The position numbers were made by a program, and so were the translations under genes. The notes under the pieces were generated by a model. It made no database searches and was not told where the DNA came from. It worked only from the letters and a program-made list of their open reading frames with translations. A DNA stretch of 64,000 nt from Thalassovita sp. (GTDB taxonomy: Bacteria; Pseudomonadota; Alphaproteobacteria; Rhodobacterales; Rhodobacteraceae): NCBI RefSeq assembly GCF_963691685.1, contig NZ_OY829290.1, positions 2,914,001 through 2,978,000 on the forward strand, in the 5' to 3' direction. Numbering within the stretch: the first letter of the stretch is position 1; each line of letters begins with the position of its first letter. Of the stretch, positions 53,037 through 60,291 are shown piece after piece.

Positions 53037-55250
53037 ATGACCCTGCCCTCAGAACTTCACCCGGCGCTGGCCGGCGCGCTCACCGCACGCGGCTATGACA
53101 CGCTGACACAGGTTCAGCAGGAAATGATGGATCCTGAACGCGCCACCAAAGATATGCTGGTGTCGGCGCAGACCGGTTCGGGCAAAACCGTGGGCTTTGG
53201 TCTGGCGCTGGCCCCGACGCTGCTGGAAGAGGGCGACAGCCTGCCACCGGCCAGTGCGCCGCTGGCCCTTATCATCGCCCCCACCCGCGAACTGGCCCTG
53301 CAGGTGCGCCGCGAATTTGAATGGCTCTATAGAGAGTGCAACGCGCGTCTGGGATCCTGCGTGGGCGGCATGGATATTCGGACCGAACGACGCAACCTGG
53401 AACGTGGCACCCATATTGTGGTCGGCACCCCCGGCCGTCTGCGCGACCATATTGAACGCGGCAGCATCGACCTGACCCAGATCCGCGCCGTGGTTCTGGA
53501 CGAAGCGGATGAGATGCTGGACATGGGCTTTGCCGAGGACCTGGAACTGATCCTCTCTTCCGCCCCCGAAGAACGCCGCACCCTGATGTTCTCGGCCACT
53601 GTGCCGAAGGGCATTGAACGTCTGGCCAAAAACTTCCTGTCTGCGGATGCGGAACGGGTGCGCACCATTTCGAACACACCGCAGCACGCTGACATTACCT
53701 ATAAGGGCTTCAGCGTCATGCCGCATCAGGTGGACGCGGCGGTGATCAACACCCTGCGCCTGCATGAGGCGGAAAACGCCATTGTCTTCTGCAACACCCG
53801 TGTGATGGTCACCCGGCTGACCGCCCGCCTGTCGAACCGTGGGTTCCAGGTGGTGGCGCTCTCGGGCGAGCTGACCCAACAGGAACGCACCAACGCGCTG
53901 CAGGCCATGCGTGACGGCCGCGCCCGGGTCTGTGTGGCCACCGATGTGGCGGCGCGTGGTATTGACCTGCCGAAACTGGATCTGGTGGTCCATGCCGAGC
54001 TGCCCAGCAACTCGGAAACGCTGCTGCACCGGTCGGGCCGGACCGGTCGTGCGGGCCGCAAAGGTGTGTCGGTGCTGATCGCCACGCCGAAGGTGCGCAA
54101 AAAGGCGGAGCGCCTGCTGGGCTGGGCAAAACTCAGCGCGGAATGGGGCGATGCTCCGTCGGCTGAGGCCGTGCGCGCTGCCGATCAGGAGCGTATGCTG
54201 CAGGATCCCGTTTGGGAGGTTGCTGAGGAAGACCGCCACGAAGCCGTGGCGCAGCTGACCGAGAGGTTCAGCGCCGCGCAGCTGGCGCAGGCCTATCTGG
54301 CCCTGCATGAGGCCCGTCATTCGGCGCCGGAAGAGCTGGCCCCGGTCACCGACCGCAAGGACCGCAAGCGCGAACCGCGCGTTGAACTGGGCCCCTCCGG
54401 CTGGGTCAGCCTGTCGGTTGGTCGCAAGGAACGGGCCGAGCCGCGCTGGCTGTTGCCGATGCTGCTGCGGTCGGCCGATCTGACCAAGGATGAGATTGGC
54501 GCGATCCGTGTGGCCCGCGATCTGACCTATGTGGAACTGGGCGAAAAGGCGCGTGCGCGGTTCCTCGACCAGATCGGCGATGGTGGTGAGATGGAAAAAG
54601 GCGTGCGTGTGGCTGCGGTGGATGAGCTGCCGGACCTGCCGAAGCCCGAACCGCGCAAACGGTTTGACGACGATCGCAAACCCCACCGCAAAGGTCCGCG
54701 CCGCGATGATGATCGCGGGGAACGCCGCGACCGCAAACCGCGCGAAGATCGCGGTGAGCGTGAAGATTGGGGCGCGCGCAAGAACCCAAAACAGATGGCG
54801 AAAGATTGGGAAGACAACCGCGACGGCGCGCAGAAGCGTGAAAAGCCCCAATACGACAAGCCGAAGTTCGACAAGCCAAAATCGGACAAGCCCAAGTCGG
54901 ACAAGCCGCGTTTCGAAAAGCCCAAGCGCGACCCCGAGGTGCATGACCACGCCAAAAAGGCCCCGTTCCGCAAGTCTGAGGATGGTGACCGCAAACCCCG
55001 CCATAAGAAAGGTGGGGCCGAGGGAAAACCGGCGGGCAAACCTGCCGGCAAGTCCGGCTTCAAAGGCAAGCCCAAGGGCGATTTCCGTGATGGCCCCAAA
55101 AGCGATTTCAAAGGCAAGGGTAAGCCCGGCGGCAAACCTGCCGGCAAGTTTGGCAAACCGGGCGGCAAGTCTACTGGCAAACCGGGCGATCGCCCGAAAT
55201 ACAGCGGCCCCAAACGTGGCCCCAACGCAGTGCCGCGCCGCAAACCCTAA
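53037..55250 (+). CDS. DEAD-box RNA helicase with DbpA-type RNA-binding domain
   Basis: This 737-residue RNA helicase has Walker A AQTGSGKT at 44-51, PTRELALQ, TPGR, DEAD at 155-158, SAT at 186-188, and the C-terminal HRSGRTGRAGRKG. A DbpA-like RRM follows at about 460-535 (SLSVGRKERAEPRWL, then IRVARDLTYVELGE). The remaining 200 residues are a basic, low-complexity tail with repeated DKPKxDKPK and Lys/Gly/Pro units. This is the DeaD/CsdA type, which acts in ribosome assembly and cold or mRNA turnover. The start at ATG 53037 follows AAAGGA; an upstream ATG at 52908 is not family-like. Confidence 0.93.
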   Translation: MTLPSELHPALAGALTARGYDTLTQVQQEMMDPERATKDMLVSAQTGSGKTVGFGLALAPTLLEEGDSLPPASAPLALIIAPTRELALQVRREFEWLYRECNARLGSCVGGMDIRTERRNLERGTHIVVGTPGRLRDHIERGSIDLTQIRAVVLDEADEMLDMGFAEDLELILSSAPEERRTLMFSATVPKGIERLAKNFLSADAERVRTISNTPQHADITYKGFSVMPHQVDAAVINTLRLHEAENAIVFCNTRVMVTRLTARLSNRGFQVVALSGELTQQERTNALQAMRDGRARVCVATDVAARGIDLPKLDLVVHAELPSNSETLLHRSGRTGRAGRKGVSVLIATPKVRKKAERLLGWAKLSAEWGDAPSAEAVRAADQERMLQDPVWEVAEEDRHEAVAQLTERFSAAQLAQAYLALHEARHSAPEELAPVTDRKDRKREPRVELGPSGWVSLSVGRKERAEPRWLLPMLLRSADLTKDEIGAIRVARDLTYVELGEKARARFLDQIGDGGEMEKGVRVAAVDELPDLPKPEPRKRFDDDRKPHRKGPRRDDDRGERRDRKPREDRGEREDWGARKNPKQMAKDWEDNRDGAQKREKPQYDKPKFDKPKSDKPKSDKPRFEKPKRDPEVHDHAKKAPFRKSEDGDRKPRHKKGGAEGKPAGKPAGKSGFKGKPKGDFRDGPKSDFKGKGKPGGKPAGKFGKPGGKSTGKPGDRPKYSGPKRGPNAVPRRKP

Positions 55251-55261
55251 TTGATCCTGAC

Positions 55262-55296
55262 AAGGCCCCGCTCAGTTCCTGACGGGGCCTTTTCTT
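55262..55296 (+). terminator. Rho-independent terminator of the helicase gene
   Basis: A ten-bp stem (55262-55270 extended to 55291, 12-base loop) is followed by TTCTTT and lies 11 bases after the stop. Confidence 0.85.
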
Positions 55297-55446
55297 TGGC
55301 CGTTTCCTAGGGCAGCTGCGGCCCAAGGATCACAGGTTGCATCTGTGCAACCTGTTCGCGGTTCAGACGCTTGAATTTTAGCTAAATTTGACTCACCCTA
55401 CCGGGAACGGCGCGCCAAAAGCGCCGACTTGGAGGCAGATATTCAG

Positions 55447-56196
55447 ATGGCGGACCGTCCGGCACTATGCTTGACGTTTGACGACAATTTCGTCGACTCT
55501 TGGCATGACACCCTTGATCTTTTTGACAAATACGATGCGCGGGCGACGTTTTTCCTGTGTTGGCCGGAACGCATCAGCGCGCCGCAACTTCGCAAGCTGC
55601 AAGAGATAGAAGCGCGTGGTCATGAGATCGGGTTTCACACGCGGGAACACGTGCGCCTGCCCAAATATCTGCTGTCGCACACGTTGGAGGACTATCTGGA
55701 CGACCAGATTGATCGCGGGCTGGACGCGATGGCCGATCTGGGCTTTCACCCCAAAAGCTTCTCATTCCCCTATTTCCGGTTCCGGCCCAAACTGATTGCG
55801 CCGCTGCTGGAACGGTTTGAGATCCTGCGCCTGGAAGGCCCCTATGATCAGTTCCACGACTCGCTCAGCGCGCGCTATGGCAGCCGCACCGTGAACACCT
55901 ATTGCTTCACCGACAAAACTGGCATGGGCCTGTCGAACGGCTATTTTGCTGATCGCTTTGAATGGCTGCAGCAAGAAGGTGGCGCGGCGGTGACCTGCGG
56001 CCACTTCATTGGCACCGAGGGCAACAAGTTTCCCAAGATGCGCTGCAGCTCGGACGATCTGGAAGGGATCTTGGCGCTGGCCCGGGCCTATCGCTTTGAC
56101 TTCGTGACGATGACCGAGCTCAGCCAGTCCCGCCCCGCCTCCGTGGTGCGACCGACGGAGCAGCCCGCCCCTATCGCCGCCTGGGAAGCGGCCTAG
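55447..56196 (+). CDS. Polysaccharide deacetylase (NodB-like) family protein
   Basis: This 249-residue protein carries a NodB homology domain. The metal and catalytic Asp pair lies in LTFDDN (Asp12, Asp13), and the metal-binding H-x3-H is GFHTREH (His64, His68). These enzymes remove acetyl groups from carbohydrates such as peptidoglycan, chitin or capsule. No signal peptide is seen, so a cytoplasmic substrate is possible. ATG 55447 is chosen because GGAGG lies 11 bases upstream; TTG 55429 overlaps that site. It converges with the Mrp gene. Confidence 0.88.
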   Translation: MADRPALCLTFDDNFVDSWHDTLDLFDKYDARATFFLCWPERISAPQLRKLQEIEARGHEIGFHTREHVRLPKYLLSHTLEDYLDDQIDRGLDAMADLGFHPKSFSFPYFRFRPKLIAPLLERFEILRLEGPYDQFHDSLSARYGSRTVNTYCFTDKTGMGLSNGYFADRFEWLQQEGGAAVTCGHFIGTEGNKFPKMRCSSDDLEGILALARAYRFDFVTMTELSQSRPASVVRPTEQPAPIAAWEAA

Positions 56197-56204
56197 GATA
56201 AGGC

Positions 56205-57287
56205 TCAGGCCATACCGCCCTGCACCAGACCTTTGGCAAGCCGGGCGTAGGCCTCGGCCACCGGGCCCTCCCCCAGCGCAACCGGCGCGCCACCATCACC
56301 GCCAAGGCGGGTGTCCAGATCAATGGGCAACTGCGCCAAGAGCGGCACGCCCATTTCCTTAGCCTCTTTGGCGACACCACCGTGGCCGAAGATATGCGCC
56401 TCATGTCCACATTCAGGGCAATGGAAGGTCGACATGTTTTCCACCAGCCCCAGGATCGGGGTCTTCAGCGTCTTGAACATATCGATCGCTTTGCGCGCAT
56501 CCAGCAGCGCCACATCCTGCGGCGTTGAGACGATGATCGCCCCGTTCAGCACCGTTTTCTGACAAAGCGTCAGCTGCACATCGCCTGTGCCGGGCGGCAG
56601 ATCGACGATCAGCACGTCCAATTCGCCCCAGTTCACCTGCCCCAGCATCTGCTGCAGCGCCCCCATCAGCATCGGGCCGCGCCAGACCACCGCCTTGTCC
56701 GGATCCAGCATCAGACCAATGGACATCAGTGTGACGCCATGGGCCCGCAGCGGTTCGATGGTTTTGCCATCGGGGCTGGCGGGGCGTTTGCTGACCCCCA
56801 TCATACGGGGCTGTGACGGCCCATAGATATCTGCATCCAACAGACCAACCTTGCGGCCCTGTTTGGCCAGCGCCACGGCAAGGTTTGAGGAGACAGTGGA
56901 TTTGCCCACGCCCCCTTTGCCTGAGCCAACGACCAGAATGCGGTCAACACCCGCAGGCCGCATCGGGCCGGCCTGCGGCGTGGGGTGGCCACCGATTTTC
57001 AGGCTGGGCGCCGGTTTCGCCGCGGGTGCCGGGCCATGGGCCGTCAACGCGACCGAGACTTTGGTGACCCCCGGCAGCGCAGCAACACAGCGTTCCGCCA
57101 CGGCGCGCAGCGGTTCCATCATCTTGGCCGCTTCGGGGCTGGGCGCCTCAATCACAAACCGCACCTCAGAGCCGGTGATCTGCATCGCCCGCAACATGTC
57201 GCGACTCACCAAAGTGCCGCCATCAGGCAATTCGATCTGTGCCAGCGCATTTTCAATTTCGGTTTTTGTCGGTGCCATGGGTGCCAT
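56205..57287 (-). CDS. apbC: Mrp/ApbC-type iron-sulfur cluster carrier ATPase
   Basis: This 360-residue protein has an N-terminal MIP18/DUF59-like domain (ENALAQIELPDGGTLVSRDML) and a C-terminal P-loop domain. The deviant Walker A GKGGVGKST is at 123-131, and the Fe-S-binding CxxC is HCPECGHE. Mrp proteins carry 4Fe-4S clusters to apoproteins. ATG 57287 follows GGAGA by six bases; the longer frame to 57422 is rejected. Its start faces the DUF1127 gene across a 323-base gap. Confidence 0.95.
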   Translation of the reverse strand: MAPMAPTKTEIENALAQIELPDGGTLVSRDMLRAMQITGSEVRFVIEAPSPEAAKMMEPLRAVAERCVAALPGVTKVSVALTAHGPAPAAKPAPSLKIGGHPTPQAGPMRPAGVDRILVVGSGKGGVGKSTVSSNLAVALAKQGRKVGLLDADIYGPSQPRMMGVSKRPASPDGKTIEPLRAHGVTLMSIGLMLDPDKAVVWRGPMLMGALQQMLGQVNWGELDVLIVDLPPGTGDVQLTLCQKTVLNGAIIVSTPQDVALLDARKAIDMFKTLKTPILGLVENMSTFHCPECGHEAHIFGHGGVAKEAKEMGVPLLAQLPIDLDTRLGGDGGAPVALGEGPVAEAYARLAKGLVQGGMA

Positions 57288-57610
57288 GTCGGTCTCCACC
57301 GTGATTCTTCTGCTAAATTCGCAGGCAAAGGTGACCCAAATTCCAGCACTTACAAGAGGGGTTTTCGATGCACCTTTACCCCCTTTGGTGCCCCTCAAGG
57401 GAATTAAGTTGATTATTAACAAAATCTTAATCGAAAAATTGCGATGAAGTGACCCAAGGGAAAATAGGTCAGTATTTCATATGCATCTACTGCATAGCTG
57501 CGTTGCGGCATCAGCGATTGTGCAAATGCAGCGTAAGGCACATATTGGCCTCATCAAACGAGACACGGCGCCACGACGGCGCAACAGACGCACGTAAGAA
57601 AGATAGACCA
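57288..57610. other. Divergent gap between apbC and the DUF1127 gene
   Basis: No gene is supported here. The gap should hold promoters in both directions. On the plus strand TTGTGC (57518-57523) and CATATT (57541-57546) are spaced by 17 bases. The -10 element resembles the CATAT-type box of alphaproteobacterial RpoH promoters, which would fit the known heat and oxidative-stress control of DUF1127/CcsR loci in Rhodobacter. This is a weak call. Confidence 0.4.
57518..57546 (+). promoter_or_regulatory. Candidate RpoH-like promoter of the DUF1127/hairpin transcript
   Basis: Hexamers TTGTGC and CATATT with a 17-base spacer lie 65 to 93 bases before the DUF1127 start. Transcription from here would cover the small gene and the whole hairpin array in about 660 bases. 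Confidence 0.35.
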
Positions 57611-57829
57611 ATGGCAAACGCATCGATCCTTCGCACTGAGACCTTCGGCATCGCAGACCGCTTCGCGGCGCTGATCCAGGACCTGCAGGAACGCCGTGCA
57701 CGCCGCAAGCTGTTCCGTGAAACCCTGAACGAAATGTCGGCTCTCGGTGATCGCGAACTGCGCGACCTGGGCCTGAGCCGCAGCCAACTGCGTTCGGTTG
57801 CTTGGGAACACGCCTACAAAGGCAAATAA
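57611..57829 (+). CDS. Small basic DUF1127 protein (CcaF-like)
   Basis: This 72-residue protein ends in the DUF1127 motif (RELRDLGLSRSQLRSVAW) after an Arg-rich helix (LQERRARRKLFRETLNEM). In Rhodobacter sphaeroides the DUF1127 protein CcaF1 is an RNA-binding protein whose gene is co-transcribed with the CcsR sRNAs and affects sRNA maturation. The same arrangement is seen here: the first hairpin of the array begins 14 bases after the stop. The ribosome site is weak. CcaF1 identity is inferred from domain and context. Confidence 0.9.
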   Translation: MANASILRTETFGIADRFAALIQDLQERRARRKLFRETLNEMSALGDRELRDLGLSRSQLRSVAWEHAYKGK

Positions 57830-57842
57830 GAGTTAACGGGTT

Positions 57843-57875
57843 CAGAAGCCTCTCTCCTCCTCCCTGAGGCTTCTG
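57843..57875 (+). ncRNA. CcsR-like hairpin 1
   Basis: Ten perfect pairs (CAGAAGCCTC with GAGGCTTCTG); loop 57853-57865 carries CCTCCTCCC at 57856-57864. Confidence 0.9.
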
Positions 57876-57882
57876 TGATCTG

Positions 57883-57916
57883 GCGGTGACCTCCTCCTCC
57901 TCCCTGAGGTCACCGC
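57883..57916 (+). ncRNA. CcsR-like hairpin 2
   Basis: Eleven perfect pairs (GCGGTGACCTC with GAGGTCACCGC); loop 57894-57905 carries CCTCCTCCC at 57896-57904. Its stem is nearly the same as that of hairpin 6. Confidence 0.9.
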
Positions 57917-57923
57917 ACTGAAT

Positions 57924-57960
57924 ACGAAGGATCTCTCTCCTCCTCCCTGAGATCTTTCGT
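57924..57960 (+). ncRNA. CcsR-like hairpin 3
   Basis: Twelve pairs with one G-U (ACGAAGGATCTC with GAGATCTTTCGT); loop 57936-57948 carries CCTCCTCCC at 57939-57947. Confidence 0.9.
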
Positions 57961-57968
57961 TGTCAAGC

Positions 57969-58002
57969 GCGGCGCTCTCCTCCTCCTCCCTGAGAGCGCC
58001 GC
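57969..58002 (+). ncRNA. CcsR-like hairpin 4
   Basis: Eleven perfect pairs (GCGGCGCTCTC with GAGAGCGCCGC); loop 57980-57991 carries CCTCCTCCC at 57982-57990. Confidence 0.9.
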
Positions 58003-58010
58003 AACTGACA

Positions 58011-58024
58011 GCCCCGCAAGGGGC
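58011..58024 (+). other. Small GCAA-tetraloop hairpin between units 4 and 5
   Basis: Five GC pairs (GCCCC with GGGGC) close a GCAA loop, a stable GNRA tetraloop. It is the only structured element of the array without the CCTCCTCCC loop and accounts for the long step between hairpins 4 and 5. Confidence 0.6.
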
Positions 58025-58032
58025 AACGTTAT

Positions 58033-58070
58033 ACGACCGGGTCTTCTCCTCCTCCCTTGACCCAGGTCGT
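58033..58070 (+). ncRNA. CcsR-like hairpin 5
   Basis: Eleven pairs with one bulged A at 58064; loop 58044-58058 carries CCTCCTCCC at 58048-58056. This is the most divergent stem-loop, with a 15-base loop. Confidence 0.87.
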
Positions 58071-58078
58071 TGTCAAGA

Positions 58079-58113
58079 GCGGTGGCCTCTCTCCTCCTCC
58101 CTGAGGTCACCGC
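58079..58113 (+). ncRNA. CcsR-like hairpin 6
   Basis: Eleven pairs with one G-U (GCGGTGGCCTC with GAGGTCACCGC); loop 58090-58102 carries CCTCCTCCC at 58093-58101. Confidence 0.9.
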
Positions 58114-58129
58114 GCCCTTGACCCAGATA

Positions 58130-58161
58130 CGGCACTCTCCTCCTCCTCCCTGAGGGTGCCG
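58130..58161 (+). ncRNA. CcsR-like hairpin 7
   Basis: Ten pairs with one U-G (CGGCACTCTC with GAGGGTGCCG); loop 58140-58151 carries CCTCCTCCC at 58142-58150. Confidence 0.9.
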
Positions 58162-58169
58162 CAAAGAAG

Positions 58170-58209
58170 ACGGCGATACCCTCCTCCTCCCTGGGTGTCG
58201 CCGTTTTGT
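58170..58209 (+). terminator. CcsR-like hairpin 8 doubling as terminator
   Basis: Twelve pairs with one U-G (58170-58181 with 58193-58204) enclose CCTCCTCCC at 58183-58191. The stem continues directly into TTTTGTTTTT, so this unit is at once the last sRNA-type hairpin and the intrinsic terminator of the array. Confidence 0.88.
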
Positions 58210-58360
58210 TTTTGCGCCCCCCTTTTTGCTTTCCCCGCTTTTTGCTTTCACCGCGTGTCGATGCCTCAATCCTGCACGGCCCCGGTGCAGCTTTGTGATC
58301 TGCGCCAGCCGCTGCCGATTTGCCACTCTGACTCCGTCACCAGCGCAAGAGGAGATTGAG

Positions 58361-58717
58361 ATGCTGAGAGTTTTACTGACCGCCCTGACCCTAACCACCG
58401 GCGCCGCCTGGGCCGAACCGGTCTATCTGCTGGCCCAAAGTGATGTGACGGATCAGGAGGCCTTCTTTGACACATATGGCCCCGCCGCCTTTGCCACCCT
58501 GCAGGAGCATGGCGCGACGGTGCATTTTGGCGCCCAGAGCTATGAGCCCATCGAAGGGATTTGGTCCGGCAACTGGACTGCGCTGGTGTCTTTCCCGTCA
58601 GAAGACGCCGCGATGCGCTGGTATCATTCAGAGGGCTATCAAGCTGCACGGCCGCTGCGGATTGCCGCCAGCGCTGGCGGGAGGTTGATCCTGTTCCGGC
58701 CTGTGACGGCGGAGTAG
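58361..58717 (+). CDS. Secreted DUF1330-like protein
   Basis: This 118-residue protein begins with a Sec-type signal peptide (MLRVLLTALTLTTGAAWAEP). A DUF1330-like ferredoxin-fold domain follows: YLLAQSDVTDQEAFFDTYGP, then SAMRWYHSEGYQAARPLR-like helix and GGRLILF. DUF1330 proteins are usually cytoplasmic, so a periplasmic copy is uncommon. The start is supported by GAGGAGA ahead of ATG 58361. It lies downstream of the array terminator and has no clear partner. Confidence 0.82.
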   Translation: MLRVLLTALTLTTGAAWAEPVYLLAQSDVTDQEAFFDTYGPAAFATLQEHGATVHFGAQSYEPIEGIWSGNWTALVSFPSEDAAMRWYHSEGYQAARPLRIAASAGGRLILFRPVTAE

Positions 58718-58834
58718 GTCCAGGCGCGCGGCTTTCCCACAGGGGGTTGTTTTCTTGCGGCCAGACCTCAGGTTGAGGGCAACGCCGCCCTTCCCGCCGC
58801 CGCCCTGCCCGCCCCTGATCGTGAGACCGCACAG

Positions 58835-59749
58835 ATGACAGCCCCCACCCCGCGCCCTGAGGATATCAACTGGGATGATCTAAAATACATCCACGCCCTG
58901 GCGCGGGCCGGATCACAACAGGGCGCGGCGGATGCCTTGCGGGTGACCCGCAGCACGGTTGGCCGCCGGCTGGAGGCATTGGAACAGCGTCTGGGCACCC
59001 AGCTGTTTGAACGGCGCAGCGATGGCGTCACCCTGACCGCGGCCGGGCACCATCTGCTGCCCCATGCTGAGGCTGTGGCGGATGAAATGGCCGCCCTGTC
59101 ACGCCGTGTGGCGGGGTTGGATCAACAGATGACGGGCCTGATCCGCCTGTCGATGCCGCACTTTCTGGCGCAGAGCTTTGTGATGGACCTGCTGACCGAT
59201 TTTGCGCGCACCTGGCCCGAGGTTGAGCTGGCCATCGATCTGAGCGCAGCAAACGCCAATCTGGATCAGCGCGAGGCGGATCTGTCGCTGCGCTACGCAA
59301 CGGAAGTGGGGGATGCCGTCCTGGGCCGGCGGCTGGTCACCTGCAGCCTGGCGACCTATTGCAGCCCCAAGATGGCCGCGACCCTGAAGCAGCAGGACGA
59401 CGGGCAAGGGCTGACCTGGATCGGCAGCTTTGAACCCGAAGGGCAAGAGAACGCGGATTGGATCGCCCACAGCCCCTACCCCAAGGCCCGGCTGAAACAC
59501 CGAATGAGCGAAGGCGCAACACAGATTGCTATGGCGCGTGCCGGGCTGGGGCTGATCCGCCTGCCCTGTTTCATCGGCGATCTGACTGATGGGCTGACCC
59601 GCGCGCCCGGATCACAGCCCGTTGCTGGCCGCAGCCTCTGGCTGCTGCGCCACCCTGACCTGCGCCACAGCGCCAAGGTCACCGCACTTGCCGACCATCT
59701 GGCAGAAGGCATCCGCGCCAAACGGTCTGAGATCGAAGTGACGGTCTAG
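58835..59749 (+). CDS. LysR-family transcriptional regulator
   Basis: This 304-residue regulator has the LysR helix-turn-helix (WDDLKYIHALARAGSQQGAA, then VTRSTVGRRLEALEQRLG, LFERRSDGVTLTAAG) and an effector domain (GLIRLSMPHFLAQSF; GLGLIRLPCFIGD). It is of the single-target group similar to those beside small membrane or redox proteins. The neighbouring membrane protein at 59863 is on the same strand, so no divergent target is apparent. Confidence 0.9.
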   Translation: MTAPTPRPEDINWDDLKYIHALARAGSQQGAADALRVTRSTVGRRLEALEQRLGTQLFERRSDGVTLTAAGHHLLPHAEAVADEMAALSRRVAGLDQQMTGLIRLSMPHFLAQSFVMDLLTDFARTWPEVELAIDLSAANANLDQREADLSLRYATEVGDAVLGRRLVTCSLATYCSPKMAATLKQQDDGQGLTWIGSFEPEGQENADWIAHSPYPKARLKHRMSEGATQIAMARAGLGLIRLPCFIGDLTDGLTRAPGSQPVAGRSLWLLRHPDLRHSAKVTALADHLAEGIRAKRSEIEVTV

Positions 59750-59862
59750 CCTGACAGATCCGCCCCCCTGCGGCAGAGCGGCGCAAGCGCCCGATCTTGC
59801 TTCCATTTGCGGGGCAAAAGCGTAGCCTCCAAGGCATCTTTTGACCGTAAGGGATTGACCCC

Positions 59863-60264
59863 ATGACCCGGACCTCCAAACAGATTGTCGCCCCACATTT
59901 TGCCCGCATGTTTGCGGTTGGGCTGGCGGGTATTTCCGCCGCCGCCCATACGATTTTAGGAACACTGGATACGCTGATGCCGGTGATGCAGACCGATCTG
60001 CCGCTGTTTGTGCGCGGCACCATCTGGGCCGCATGGCACATGGTCAGCGGCTTTCTGGTCCTGTCTGCCTATGTGTTCTGGCAGGGTGGTCCGGCTGTAC
60101 GCTATTTCGGCTGGCTCTACCTGCTGGGGGGCGCGTTGTTCATCGCCATCGCCCTGCATCTTGAAGGGGCCTACGGGCTGATCACCCTGCCACAATGGGT
60201 TCTGCTGCTGCCTGCAGGTGGCGCGGCCTTGATGGCCGGGCCACGCCTGCCCCTCAAACCCTAA
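59863..60264 (+). CDS. Small integral membrane protein
   Basis: I do not recognise this 133-residue protein. It has four predicted membrane helices (FAVGLAGISAAAHTILG, TIWAAWHMVSGFLVLSAYVF, YFGWLYLLGGALFIAIALHL, WVLLLPAGGAALMAG) and two histidines in or near helices 1 and 2 (AAAH and AWH). Function is unknown. It converges with the homocysteine methyltransferase-like gene. Confidence 0.78.
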   Translation: MTRTSKQIVAPHFARMFAVGLAGISAAAHTILGTLDTLMPVMQTDLPLFVRGTIWAAWHMVSGFLVLSAYVFWQGGPAVRYFGWLYLLGGALFIAIALHLEGAYGLITLPQWVLLLPAGGAALMAGPRLPLKP

Positions 60265-60291
60265 CGGGTGTGACGGGTCAGGCTGCTTTGT

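Larger units (their letters stand above)
57843..58209 (+). ncRNA. Array of eight CcsR/cuckoo-type sRNA hairpins
   Basis: Eight consecutive stem-loops of 10-12 bp share an 11-15 base loop containing CCTCCTCCC. The stems differ in sequence yet pair fully, or with single G-U pairs and one bulge, so structure rather than sequence is conserved. The loop motif matches the anti-Shine-Dalgarno end of 16S rRNA and can pair with GGAGG sites of mRNAs. This is the feature that defines the CcsR sRNAs (four in R. sphaeroides, downstream of a DUF1127 gene) and the wider cuckoo RNA family. Hairpin centres are 41-50 bases apart except for one 65-base step. The last hairpin runs into TTTTGTTTTT and ends the transcript. 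Confidence 0.9.

Noticed and set aside
53049..55004. 651-residue minus-strand ORF
   Set aside because: It is the antisense frame of the DEAD-box helicase, which has all its family motifs; the antisense product has no domain.
57843..58209. CRISPR-like array
   Set aside because: The recurring unit is only a nine-base loop motif, the flanking arms are complementary rather than random spacers, spacing is irregular, and no cas genes are present.
57910..58398. 162-residue minus-strand ORF across the hairpin array
   Set aside because: It arises from the repeated CCTCCTCCC (GGGAGGAGG on the other strand), has low-complexity content, no ribosome site, and contradicts the hairpin and terminator signals on the plus strand.
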